From positions 62,001-126,000 of the forward strand of contig JAOAQX010000007.1 in NCBI GenBank assembly GCA_025210805.1: a stretch of DNA of 64,000 nt, given 5' to 3'. How positions within the stretch are numbered: the first letter of the stretch is position 1; the number at the start of each line of letters is the position of its first letter. A program made the translations under genes and the position numbers. The notes beneath the pieces were generated by a model that saw only the letters and a program-made list of their open reading frames with translations, did no database searches and was not told the DNA's origin. Below are positions 51,901 to 60,173 of this stretch, in pieces. The DNA comes from Flavobacteriales bacterium (GTDB lineage: Bacteria > Bacteroidota > Bacteroidia > Flavobacteriales > CAJXXR01).

Positions 51901-53733
51901 ATGAAAGGAATCGGGCGGATAATAGCTTTTCTCAAACCTTATAAAACTTTTGCTTTTCTCAATATTTTTGGGAATATCATGGCGGTTATATTCAATATGA
52001 TCACTTTTTTAATCATGGGAAAAGTAGTCGGAGTTTTGTTTGATTCTAATCAGCAAGAACCCGTTTTAGAAGAGAAATTTTTTCCATGGTTGGATCAATT
52101 TTTATTTGAGCTCAACCATCAATTTTATACCACTTTTTTAGCCATAGACAAATCCAATGCCCTACTCTACGTAGCTATTGCGATTGTTGTCTCTTTTTTC
52201 TTTAAAAGTTTCTTTATCTATTTTGCTCAATATTTTTTAGCACCAATAAGATCCAATCTTTTAAGAGATCTTAGAAAATCTTTACACGACAAGATTCTTA
52301 AACTTCCTGTTTCTTTCTTCTCTGAAAAAAGAAAAGGAGATATGCTCACAAGAGTTACCAATGATGTCATCGAAGTGGAAGCATCGGTCATTAGTGTACT
52401 AGAACTCCTTATTAGAGATCCTTTTACCATTCTATCCTCTATTGTAGTTATGCTGATTATCAGCTGGAAACTCACCATTTTTGTATTTATCTTCTTGCCA
52501 CTTGCAGGTTCCATTATTAGCCTTGTGGGTAAAAAGCTTAAACAACATTCTGATGCAGGACAAAAACAGGTGTCGGTTCTTTTATCTATGCTAGAAGAAA
52601 ATTTATCTGGGCTAAAGATTATTAAAGCATTTGGGGTAGAATCATATAGCACAAAAACTTATGATGTAGAAAATGAAAAATTCACACTCATAAATAATAA
52701 GATTAGGCGTAGGCAAGACATGGCATCTCCCATGAGTGAGTTTTTGGGAGCCATCGTAATTAGTACGGTTTTTTGGTACGGAGGAAATCTCATTTTTTCT
52801 AATGATCCTACAGCCTTAAAACCCGAAATGTTTATTTCTTATATTTTGTTTTTTTGGCAATTATTAGCACCTATCAAAAATATTTCTCGTGCCTATATGA
52901 ACCTGAAAAAGGGAATGGTATCTGCCGACAGAATTTTTGAAATCTTGGATACAGAAGAAGAAACTGATCCTGATAAAAAATATCTTCCTTATCAGCAATT
53001 TGATTCTGGAATTAGCCTAAACAATCTCCATTTTTCTTACAAAGAAGGAACACCCGTACTTAAAAACATTAATCTCGAAATTAAAAAAGGCGAAACAGTT
53101 GCTTTGGTTGGACAATCGGGCTCAGGTAAATCTACTTTGGCGGATCTAATCGCTCGCTTTTACCCCGTAACAGACGGAAGTATCCTTTTTGATGGAAAAG
53201 ATCTCAATGATTTAAATATTTTAGATGTTCGTGGAAAAATGAGTATTATTAGCCAAGAATCTATCTTGTTTAATGACAGTATTGCCGAAAATATCCGCTT
53301 TGGAAAAGAGCATATTACCAAAGAATCTATAGAAGAAGCAGCCAAAATAGCCAATGCAGATGAGTTTATCTCAAAAATGGAACATGGCTATGATACAAAT
53401 ATCGGAGATCAAGGAAGTAAATTATCGGGCGGACAAAAACAAAGAATTTCTATTGCAAGGGCTGTTTTAGCAAATCCTGATATTTTAATAATGGATGAAG
53501 CGACTTCGGCTTTAGATACCGAAAGCGAAAAACTAGTTCAAGAAGCTATAAACAAACTACTTACAAACAGAACATCCATCATTATCGCTCACAGACTTTC
53601 CACCATTATTCATGCAGATAAAATCGTTGTGATGCACGAAGGAAAAATTGTGGAACAAGGAACGCATGCAGAATTGTTGGAATTAAACGGATATTATACT
53701 AAATTGCACCAAATGCAAGATATTGCAACTTAA
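51901..53733 (+). CDS. MsbA-like ABC exporter (fused permease and ATPase)
   Basis: This 610-residue half-transporter probably works as a homodimer. An N-terminal six-helix ABC transmembrane domain (residues ~15-340) precedes an ATPase with Walker A ALVGQSGSGKSTL, Q-loop IISQESILF, signature KLSGGQKQRISIA, Walker B ILIMDEATSALD and switch IIIAHRLST. A loop of about 30 residues (QQEPVLEEKFFPWLDQF onward) between the first two helices is longer than usual. Could flip lipid A core or other lipids; the substrate is not determinable. Confidence 0.9.
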   Translation: MKGIGRIIAFLKPYKTFAFLNIFGNIMAVIFNMITFLIMGKVVGVLFDSNQQEPVLEEKFFPWLDQFLFELNHQFYTTFLAIDKSNALLYVAIAIVVSFFFKSFFIYFAQYFLAPIRSNLLRDLRKSLHDKILKLPVSFFSEKRKGDMLTRVTNDVIEVEASVISVLELLIRDPFTILSSIVVMLIISWKLTIFVFIFLPLAGSIISLVGKKLKQHSDAGQKQVSVLLSMLEENLSGLKIIKAFGVESYSTKTYDVENEKFTLINNKIRRRQDMASPMSEFLGAIVISTVFWYGGNLIFSNDPTALKPEMFISYILFFWQLLAPIKNISRAYMNLKKGMVSADRIFEILDTEEETDPDKKYLPYQQFDSGISLNNLHFSYKEGTPVLKNINLEIKKGETVALVGQSGSGKSTLADLIARFYPVTDGSILFDGKDLNDLNILDVRGKMSIISQESILFNDSIAENIRFGKEHITKESIEEAAKIANADEFISKMEHGYDTNIGDQGSKLSGGQKQRISIARAVLANPDILIMDEATSALDTESEKLVQEAINKLLTNRTSIIIAHRLSTIIHADKIVVMHEGKIVEQGTHAELLELNGYYTKLHQMQDIAT

Positions 53734-53827
53734 CTTTTGGAAAGGTCTCGTAAGTAGATTAAAAAGTTGAACAAAGCAGATTACTTCCCTTTTAATCGAG
53801 TTTAGCTACTTTCCAAAAGTTTTTTTA
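53732..53827. terminator. Long nested hairpin after the ABC exporter
   Basis: The outer arms AACTTTTGGAAAG and CTTTCCAAAAGTT pair perfectly, and GATTAAAA with TTTTAATC forms an inner stem; seven T follow. It may be a terminator with an elaborate internal region, or an ncRNA. It occupies nearly the whole gap before mce. Confidence 0.6.
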
Positions 53828-53852
53828 AAATAAATTTCTAGCTCACATTTTT

Positions 53853-54257
53853 ATGAAAAAAGTAGAACATATCGGAATAGCCGTTAAAGATCTTTCGGCT
53901 TCTAATGAACTTTATTCTAAGCTACTAAATACCACACCTTATAAAGAAGAAGCCGTGGCTTCAGAAGGTGTAAACACCTCTTTTTTTCAGGTAGGTGAAA
54001 CCAAAATTGAATTATTGGAAGCCACCCGAGAGGATTCACCAATTGCAAAATATATTGCCAAAAAAGGTGAAGGAATTCATCATATAGCCTATGATGTTGC
54101 CGATATCTATGCCGAAATGAAAAGATTGGAAGAAGAAGGTTTTATCTTGCTCAACAAAGAACCTAAAAAAGGAGCCGATAATAAATTGGTTTGTTTTCTT
54201 CATCCTAAATCTGCTGGTGGAGTTTTAGTAGAACTTTGCCAAGAGATTAAAGAATAA
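53853..54257 (+). CDS. mce: Methylmalonyl-CoA epimerase
   Basis: This 134-residue vicinal-oxygen-chelate enzyme interconverts (R)- and (S)-methylmalonyl-CoA. Metal ligands appear in VEHIGIAVKDL (His), IHHIAYDVADI (His) and VLVELCQE (Glu), with KIELLEATREDSPIAKY typical of this family. It links propionyl-CoA metabolism with the TCA cycle. It precedes rsmA by 13 bp. Confidence 0.92.
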   Translation: MKKVEHIGIAVKDLSASNELYSKLLNTTPYKEEAVASEGVNTSFFQVGETKIELLEATREDSPIAKYIAKKGEGIHHIAYDVADIYAEMKRLEEEGFILLNKEPKKGADNKLVCFLHPKSAGGVLVELCQEIKE

Positions 54258-54270
54258 CTGAAACTTAATT

Positions 54271-55050
54271 ATGACCAAAAAAGTAAGAGCCAAAAAATCT
54301 TTTGGACAACATTTTCTAAAAGATGAAACGGTTTGTGAAGATCTCGTTGCCAAATTATCTGGTAAGGGCTATGAAAGCATCATAGAAATTGGACCTGGAA
54401 TGGGTGTTTTGACCAAATATTTGATCCAAAAACCAGAACCCACCTATGTGATAGAGGTAGATAACGAATCAGTAGATTATTTACTCCTACACTATCCTCA
54501 GCTGGCTCAAAGAGTAATTCATGCAGATTTCTTAAGAATTCCATTTACAGAAATGTTTCAAGGGCAAGTAGCCGTAGTGGGGAATTTCCCATACAATATT
54601 TCTTCACAAATTCTCTTCAAAATATTGGATCATAAAGATCAAATTCCCGAAGCAGGAGGAATGTTTCAAAAAGAATTAGCTCAGCGTGTAGCATCGCAAC
54701 CTGGAAGTAAAGCTTACGGAGTTATTTCTGTACTTATGCAAGCGTATTATGATATCGAATATTGTTTTACCGTTCTACCTCATGTCTTTGATCCACCACC
54801 AAAAGTGGACAGCGGCGTTATTTGGCTCAAACGAAAAGAAAATCAAGATTTAGGATGCGATCCAAAACAGTTTAAAACAGTAGTAAAACAAGCCTTTTCT
54901 CAAAGAAGAAAAACGCTTTCAAATGCTTTAAAACCTCTTTTAAAGGATAAAACAGACTGGAAAGAGATGGAAATCTTTCGCCTTAGAGCAGAACGATTAA
55001 GTGTTGCAGATTTTGTGGGACTTACGAAGTATATTTATGAACAGAACTAG
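54271..55050 (+). CDS. rsmA: 16S rRNA A1518/A1519 dimethyltransferase
   Basis: This 259-residue rRNA adenine dimethyltransferase (KsgA) acts late in 30S assembly. It shows SFGQHFLKDE near the start, SAM motif IEIGPGMGVLTKYL, VIEVDNESVDYLL, the catalytic VGNFPYNISSQIL (NxPY-type, here NFPY), and C-terminal FSQRRKTLSNALKPLL. Co-transcribed with mce, and followed by a bidirectional terminator. Confidence 0.96.
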   Translation: MTKKVRAKKSFGQHFLKDETVCEDLVAKLSGKGYESIIEIGPGMGVLTKYLIQKPEPTYVIEVDNESVDYLLLHYPQLAQRVIHADFLRIPFTEMFQGQVAVVGNFPYNISSQILFKILDHKDQIPEAGGMFQKELAQRVASQPGSKAYGVISVLMQAYYDIEYCFTVLPHVFDPPPKVDSGVIWLKRKENQDLGCDPKQFKTVVKQAFSQRRKTLSNALKPLLKDKTDWKEMEIFRLRAERLSVADFVGLTKYIYEQN

Positions 55051-55084
55051 TTTTCTATTAGTACTCTTTTTTGACAGATAATTT

Positions 55085-55128
55085 CAAAAAAACACCCCAT
55101 TCAGCTCACTGAAAGGGGTGTTTTTTTT
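55085..55128. terminator. Bidirectional terminator between rsmA and the aminopeptidase gene
   Basis: AAAACACCCC pairs with GGGGTGTTTT, with TTCAG/CTGAA inside, and A/T tracts on both sides, as expected for convergent genes. Confidence 0.88.
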
Positions 55129-55149
55129 AGTCTAACAATTATCAAAGTC

Positions 55150-56565
55150 TTAAACTTTATCTTTCAGATAATCAAAAAATAATCTTACACCCACACCGGT
55201 TCCACCTACCGTTTGGTAGTTCTTCTTAGCGTGTTTGAATGCTGGACCCGCAATATCTAAATGAATCCAAGGATAATCAACAAAATTCTCCAAGAATTTT
55301 CCTGCCGTAATATGTCCAGCTTCTCTTGGTCCTAAGTTGGTAATATCTGCAATGCTCGATTTTAAACCCTCTGCATACTCGTCCCAAAAAGGTTGTGGAA
55401 CAACCCTTTCGTAGGTTTTCCTACCCGATTTACAGATCTGTTTAAGCATATTCTCATCATTTCCCATTCCACAAATAGCCTCGGTTCCGAAAGAAGCTAC
55501 AGCAGCTCCCGTTAAAGTAGCTGCATCCAATACTTCCTGTGGTTTTAATGATTTTGCATAGTGTAAAGCATCTGCAAGTACCAGTCTTCCTTCCGCATCA
55601 GTATTAAGAACCTCAACAGTCTTTTTGCTCATCATGGTAATTACATCTCCAGGAGCATAGGCATCTAGCGAAGGCCTATTGTCTGTTGCAGGAATTAGTC
55701 CGATCACATAAACAGGGAGTTTAGCTTTTGCAATAGCGTAAATAGCTCCCACAACTGCTGCAGCTCCACCCATATCCGACTTCATAAAATCCATAGACTT
55801 AGCGGTTGGTTTCAAACTCAAACCTCCCGTGTCATATACAATTCCTTTTCCCACTAACACAATCGGCTTTTTGTTCACAGCCTCCTTTGGATGATGTTTT
55901 AGAATAGAAAATGTAGGGTCTTCAACAGATCCTTTGTTTACTGCCAATAGTCCACCCATTTCCATTTGCTCTATCATCTCTTTTTCCCAAGTTTCTACAA
56001 GGAAACCTGCTTCCACTCCTAGTTTCTGAATATCCTTAGCAAACTGTGTAGCAGTAAGGTAACTCTGTGGCTCATTGACCAAATCTCTGGCATGGCAAAC
56101 TCCTTCTAGCAATGCAGAAAGTTCTTCAACCTCTTCTTGATTCAGGTTGCTCAAAGCAATTTTTTGAAGCGAATTTTCCTTTTTCTCACTTTTATATTTA
56201 TCAAACTGATAAAGACTCAATACCAAACCTTCTGTAAGAGCTCTATCAAATTTTTTCTTCTTAAAACTATTATAAAGAGCTACTTCTTCCACCTTTTGGG
56301 ATTCCAATTTAGCAGCTAACTGACTCCCTATTTCTCTAAAATTCTCTAATAATCGGTATTTGTTGTCAGATTGTTTTACCTTCTGAAAACAAAGCGTTTC
56401 CTCTTTTCCCTCTATAGCAAAAAAATCTAATTTTTTCGCCTTTTTACTAATTTCGTCCCATCTTGGATGCTTTTCTAGCCCACAGAGTTCTAGATCCTCA
56501 TTATTGAAAAAGCAATATACTTTTGTGGAACTTTTTTCGTGATTGGTATGTATGTTTAAATTCAT
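55150..56565 (-). CDS. pepA: M17 leucyl aminopeptidase
   Basis: This 471-residue two-metal aminopeptidase removes N-terminal residues from peptides. The catalytic domain is complete: LVGKGIVYDTGGLSLKP, MKSDMGGAAAVVGAI (Lys and Asp ligands) and the signature NTDAEGRLVLADAL. The N-terminal ~150 residues are variable. A single gene convergent with rsmA; its 5' end faces the RhuM insert. Confidence 0.94.
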   Translation of the reverse strand: MNLNIHTNHEKSSTKVYCFFNNEDLELCGLEKHPRWDEISKKAKKLDFFAIEGKEETLCFQKVKQSDNKYRLLENFREIGSQLAAKLESQKVEEVALYNSFKKKKFDRALTEGLVLSLYQFDKYKSEKKENSLQKIALSNLNQEEVEELSALLEGVCHARDLVNEPQSYLTATQFAKDIQKLGVEAGFLVETWEKEMIEQMEMGGLLAVNKGSVEDPTFSILKHHPKEAVNKKPIVLVGKGIVYDTGGLSLKPTAKSMDFMKSDMGGAAAVVGAIYAIAKAKLPVYVIGLIPATDNRPSLDAYAPGDVITMMSKKTVEVLNTDAEGRLVLADALHYAKSLKPQEVLDAATLTGAAVASFGTEAICGMGNDENMLKQICKSGRKTYERVVPQPFWDEYAEGLKSSIADITNLGPREAGHITAGKFLENFVDYPWIHLDIAGPAFKHAKKNYQTVGGTGVGVRLFFDYLKDKV

Positions 56566-56646
56566 GGTTGATTTATTTTAAAGATAATAACTCAAAGGTC
56601 GGATGAAATTTTGGAATTAATGGTGATATTCATTTGTTATTTTTAT

Positions 56647-56710
56647 GGATTCTAATTTTTTGACAGAAAAATAGCCAAATCCCCATTGAGAATTTGGCTA
56701 TTATAAAACA
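56647..56710. repeat. Hairpin direct repeat bracketing the RhuM insert, copy 1
   Basis: GGATTCTAATTTTTTGACA leads into a hairpin in which AATAGCCAAAT pairs perfectly with ATTTGGCTATT around CCCCATTGAGA, followed by ATAAAAC. The copy at 58630-58694 differs at only about four positions. Both have the same orientation. Confidence 0.85.
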
Positions 56711-57002
56711 TTTTTTATTCCAAACAGTTTATCATACTAGTTTTTGGACTCAAGCCCACTCTTTACTCTTAAAAAATGTTTTTTTGGAGCTATTTCCCGC
56801 TTTCGGCTAAATCTTTTTCTTTTTCTAAGGAAAAAGAAAAAGGATACCGCCTCTATCGGGGCTATTACCATAAAAAGGAGATAAAAACAGAACAAAAAGC
56901 AATCTCTTCATAGAATTCGAATATTTGAAAATCTAGATAAATAAATATAAATTTGGAAAAAGCCATCCGAACAAATTAATTAAAAATTAAATCGATTGGT
57001 GA
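56711..57002. other. Gap before the RhuM gene containing a CCCGC/CGGGG hairpin
   Basis: Most is AT-rich and empty. At 56786-56873 an element reads GGAGCTATTTCCCGCTTTCG, then a near-perfect TCTTTTTCTTTTTC / GAAAAAGAAAAAGGA stem, then CCGCCTCTATCGGGGCTATTACC. I recall near-identical hairpins scattered in flavobacterial intergenic DNA, so it is probably a dispersed repeat. Confidence 0.6.
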
Positions 57003-57110
57003 GCACATAAGGAATTCACAAATAATGGTTTGATGATCTGCCCAAAAAACGCCGAAAACATCTTGAGTCCTAAGCCTCAAATAATAATTTCTGAATTCTT
57101 TACAGAATAA
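57003..57110 (+). pseudogene. Remnant reading frame ending KPQIIISEFFTE (copy 1)
   Basis: An open frame just before the RhuM gene encodes ~35 residues ending SPKPQIIISEFFTE. A frame just before the DUF1016 remnant ends SKPQIIISESFKG. The shared KPQIIISE tail and DNA-level similarity show that both leaders come from one ancestral segment, probably the 3' end of a now lost gene. No start or upstream part is recognisable. Confidence 0.5.
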
Positions 57111-57121
57111 ATATCATAGTT

Positions 57122-58132
57122 ATGGAGCAAAAAAACGAACAAAATTTAATCATATATAATACATCTGATGGAAAAGCATCTGTGGCTTTATACGCTAAAG
57201 ATGGTCAAGTTTGGATGAATCAAAAACAGATAGTAGAACTTTTTGCCACCTCAAAATCAAATGTAAGCGAACACATATCTAACATATTAAAAGATAATGA
57301 ATTGAACTCACATTCAGTTGTTCGGAAATTCCGAACAACTGCCCAAGATGGCAAAAATTATGAAGTGACTTTTTACAGTCTAGAAATGATTTTGGCGATA
57401 GGATTTAGGGTGAGAAGTAAGCGAGGTACACAATTTAGAATTTGGGCAAATCAAAATCTAAAACAATATATTGTCAAAGGATTTATAATGGATGATGAGC
57501 GCCTGAAAAACCCTGATGGCAGACCCGATTATTTTGATGAGTTACTTGCCCGTATTCGTGATATACGTGCTTCCGAAAAAAGATTTTATCAGAAAGTAAA
57601 AGACTTATTCAAAATTTCTAGTGACTACGATTCGTCTGATAAAGCCACACAAATGTTTTTTGCAGAAACACAAAATAAATTGCTTTATGCCGTTACTCAT
57701 AAAACGGCTGCCGAAATAATACTATCAAGAGCTGATGCAGACCAACCTAATATGGCATTAACCAATTGGAAAGGAAGCATAGTGCGTAAACAAGACATTT
57801 ATATTGCTAAAAACTATTTAACAGAAGACGAAATAGATACACTAAACAGACTCGTTGTTATATTCCTCGAAACCGCAGAACTCAGAGCCAAAAACAGAAT
57901 AGATATTACAATGAATTTCTGGCGTAAAAACGTGGATAGAATTCTTGAGTTTAACGATAAAAAAGTATTACAAGGAAAAGGTAAAATCAGTAAAGCTATG
58001 ATGGAAAAGAAAGTAAAAGAAATCTACGCATCTTTCGATCAGAAAAGAAAAATATTTGAAGAAGAACAAGCTGATAAGCAAGACTTGGAAGAACTAAAAA
58101 ATTTAGAGGCTAAAATCAAAAATGAAAAATAA
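57122..58132 (+). CDS. Virulence RhuM-family protein
   Basis: This 336-residue protein belongs to the RhuM family (first described from a Salmonella pathogenicity island). It opens with a DNA-binding-like part (VWMNQKQIVELFATSKSNVSEHI), RKFRTTAQDGKNYEVTFYSLE, and the hallmark GFRVRSKRGTQFRIWANQ, then a long helical C-terminal half with charged coiled coil. RhuM genes commonly lie within type I restriction-modification loci. Function is unproven. No hsd genes are present here; it lies in a small insert with a broken DUF1016 gene. Confidence 0.9.
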   Translation: MEQKNEQNLIIYNTSDGKASVALYAKDGQVWMNQKQIVELFATSKSNVSEHISNILKDNELNSHSVVRKFRTTAQDGKNYEVTFYSLEMILAIGFRVRSKRGTQFRIWANQNLKQYIVKGFIMDDERLKNPDGRPDYFDELLARIRDIRASEKRFYQKVKDLFKISSDYDSSDKATQMFFAETQNKLLYAVTHKTAAEIILSRADADQPNMALTNWKGSIVRKQDIYIAKNYLTEDEIDTLNRLVVIFLETAELRAKNRIDITMNFWRKNVDRILEFNDKKVLQGKGKISKAMMEKKVKEIYASFDQKRKIFEEEQADKQDLEELKNLEAKIKNEK

Positions 58133-58174
58133 TCCTGAAAAGAGATAATTTAAAAACTCAGTACAGAAATAATA

Positions 58175-58300
58175 AATGTACATTTAGACAGAATCATCGG
58201 AATAAATTAAGAGGAAATTGTTTGATCCAGAGAAAAGGCTTTTAAAAAAGCTACAAATTCCAAACCTCAAATTATTATTTCAGAATCTTTTAAGGGTTAA
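58175..58300 (+). pseudogene. Remnant reading frame ending KPQIIISESFKG (copy 2)
   Basis: In one frame the DNA reads NVHLDRIIGIN, stop, EEIV, stop, SREKAFKKATNSKPQIIISESFKG, stop. Two in-frame stops (TAA and TGA) interrupt what appears to be a former coding tail, related to the remnant at 57003-57110 by its KPQIIISE end. It lies between the RhuM stop and the DUF1016 remnant. Confidence 0.5.
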
Positions 58301-58305
58301 ACAAT

Positions 58306-58629
58306 ATGACTAACATTAAATTGAATAAAGACTATATAAATTGGCTAAGTGAGGTTAAGACTAAAATTCGCACAACACAGCTAAAAACTGCCTTGGCAGC
58401 AAATAGAGAGCTTATTTTGTTTTATTGGGAGTTGGGACGTGAAAATTTACCAACAGCAAAAAGCTTCTAATTGGGGAGCAAAATTATTAGAGCAGTTATC
58501 TTCTGATTTAAGAATTGAATTTCCTGCTGTTCAAGATTTATCAAAACCTAAAGTATTGTAGTCGTTTTTATCAGTTTTATGCAATTGGTCAACAAGTTGT
58601 TGACCAATTGCAAGCAACACATTCAAATG
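58306..58629 (+). pseudogene. Broken DUF1016 / YhcG-type nuclease gene
   Basis: The ATG frame reads MTNIKLNKDYINWLSEVKTK, continues to ELILFYWELGRENL, then ends at 58470. Another frame resumes with IYQQQKASNWGAKLLEQLSS and DLRIEFPAVQ, and a third carries KYCSRFYQFYAIGQQVVDQL. These are consecutive pieces of the DUF1016 N-terminal region, so there are at least two frameshifts. The gene stops at the second hairpin repeat at about residue 125 of a normal ~340, so the PDDEXK-like C-terminal part is gone. Confidence 0.8.
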
Positions 58630-58694
58630 GGATGCTAATTTTTTGACAAAAAAAATAGCCAAATCCCCATTGAGAACTTGGCTATTATAAAACG
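58630..58694. repeat. Hairpin direct repeat bracketing the RhuM insert, copy 2
   Basis: GGATGCTAATTTTTTGACA and the AATAGCCAAAT hairpin repeat copy 1 (56647-56710) with about four differences, one weakening the stem. It cuts off the DUF1016 remnant. Confidence 0.85.
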
Positions 58695-58714
58695 TAAGTT
58701 TTTTCTTCTAAATA

Positions 58715-58823
58715 ATACCATTTATGGTGTTAATTTACTAATAGGTATAATGCCGATACATTGCTAAAAGCCAGTTATGAACGCAGTGAAATAAGTGGGT
58801 AATTTTAGCAAGTAATCGGTATA
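58715..58823 (+). repeat. Palindromic dispersed repeat, type I (copy A)
   Basis: This 109-bp copy has the module ATACCATTTATGGTGTTAAT, then the hairpin core from TAATGCCGATACATTGCTAA to TTTTAGCAAGTAATCGGTAT. It is nearly identical to 13056-13163 (reverse orientation) and lies 2 bp beyond the rseP stop, so it forms the 3' end of that message. Confidence 0.85.
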
Positions 58824-58825
58824 GT

Positions 58826-60169
58826 TTACTGGAACAAATTAAAAATATCTTTACCATTGGCAAACAACATCAATGAAAGAAGGATGATTATTCCTGCATA
58901 TTGTGCCACTTCCAACACTTTTTGATGTGGTTTTCTCCCCGTAATCATTTCATAAGTGGTAAACACGATATGACCACCATCTAGGGCCGGAATAGGCAGT
59001 AAATTTAAGAACGCCAGCATAACCGATAGTAATCCCGTTATTCTCCAAAAACGCAACCAATCCCAAGAATCAGGAAATAGTTTACCCATAGAAATTACTC
59101 CACCAAGACCTTTGTAGGCTCCAGTAGAAGGATTCAGTATTTTCTTGAAAGATTTTACCTGTTTCATAAACTGGTCGTAAGTCATGGTGATTCCAGCAGG
59201 AATGGCCTCAAAGAACCCGTATTTCACATGATCTACCTCCACAATTCCTAATTTTGATAAATCTCCTGGCTCTGGAATAATGGCTTGAACACCAAGTTTT
59301 CCCTCATCTGAAATGGCAAGTTGAATCTGTTCTCTTTTTCCATCTCTTTCTACAATTGCTCCTGTAGTTTGTCCTTTAAACTTCGCTTGTATCTCTAGTG
59401 CTTGGTCATAGTAATCAATAGGAATATTCCCTATACTGATAATTCGATCTTTTGGTTTTAGCACTTCAATATTTGCCGATTCTTTTGAAATAGCTCTAAT
59501 CATATATGGAACACGAGCGTAAAGAAACATTTTTCTTTCTTCAGATTCTATTAAAGAGTTGATAAAATCTTCAGGAATTTGTTGTGTAATCTCCTCTCCA
59601 TATCTATCTATCGTAATTGACTCACCAACAAGTATTTCCTGATAAATGGATTGAAAAGAAACGATTTCTTTATCATCTATTTTACTAATTTTATCTCCAG
59701 ACTTTATTCCCAGCTTATCACCAAGGTCGGTATTGGTTACCCAAACTCCATCTTTTAGAGAGTCCATTTTGATATACTCCTCACCATGGAAAAATAAAAT
59801 CCCGATAAAAATTGCCATGGCAACAATGATGTTTACAATAATTCCTCCTGCCATGATGATTAATCTTTGCCAAGCAGGTTTTGATCTAAACTCCCATGGT
59901 TGAGGCTCTTTCTCCAGCTGTTCTGTGTCCATAGATTCATCCACCATTCCAGCTATTTTTACGTATCCACCTAGTGGAAGCCACCCGATTCCATACTCTG
60001 TTTCTCCTATTTTCTTTTTGAAAAGGGAAAATTTTGCATCGAAAAAGAGATAAAACTTCTCTACTTTCGTTTTAAATAGTTTGGCAGGGATAAAATGCCC
60101 TAACTCGTGTAAAACAACTAAAAGCGAAAGACTCATTAAGAGTTGTGCTACTTTGATTAAAATATCCAT
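58826..60169 (-). CDS. rseP: RseP-type site-2 intramembrane protease
   Basis: This 447-residue membrane zinc protease cuts anti-sigma factors or signal peptides. The zinc motif HELGHF is in LLVVLHELGHFIPAKLF, the third ligand in LPIPALDGGHIVFT, and PDZ-like domains lie between (e.g. DKLGIKSGDKISKIDDKEIV). The N-terminal helix, middle and C-terminal helices fit the family. 4 bp downstream of dxr, the usual dxr-rseP pair. Confidence 0.94.
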   Translation of the reverse strand: MDILIKVAQLLMSLSLLVVLHELGHFIPAKLFKTKVEKFYLFFDAKFSLFKKKIGETEYGIGWLPLGGYVKIAGMVDESMDTEQLEKEPQPWEFRSKPAWQRLIIMAGGIIVNIIVAMAIFIGILFFHGEEYIKMDSLKDGVWVTNTDLGDKLGIKSGDKISKIDDKEIVSFQSIYQEILVGESITIDRYGEEITQQIPEDFINSLIESEERKMFLYARVPYMIRAISKESANIEVLKPKDRIISIGNIPIDYYDQALEIQAKFKGQTTGAIVERDGKREQIQLAISDEGKLGVQAIIPEPGDLSKLGIVEVDHVKYGFFEAIPAGITMTYDQFMKQVKSFKKILNPSTGAYKGLGGVISMGKLFPDSWDWLRFWRITGLLSVMLAFLNLLPIPALDGGHIVFTTYEMITGRKPHQKVLEVAQYAGIIILLSLMLFANGKDIFNLFQ

Positions 60170-60173
60170 ACTG

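Noticed and set aside
57122-58641. RhuM plus DUF1016 as a complete new defence system
   Set aside because: DUF1016 is truncated and frameshifted and no restriction or methylation genes are in the window, so the insert reads as a remnant.
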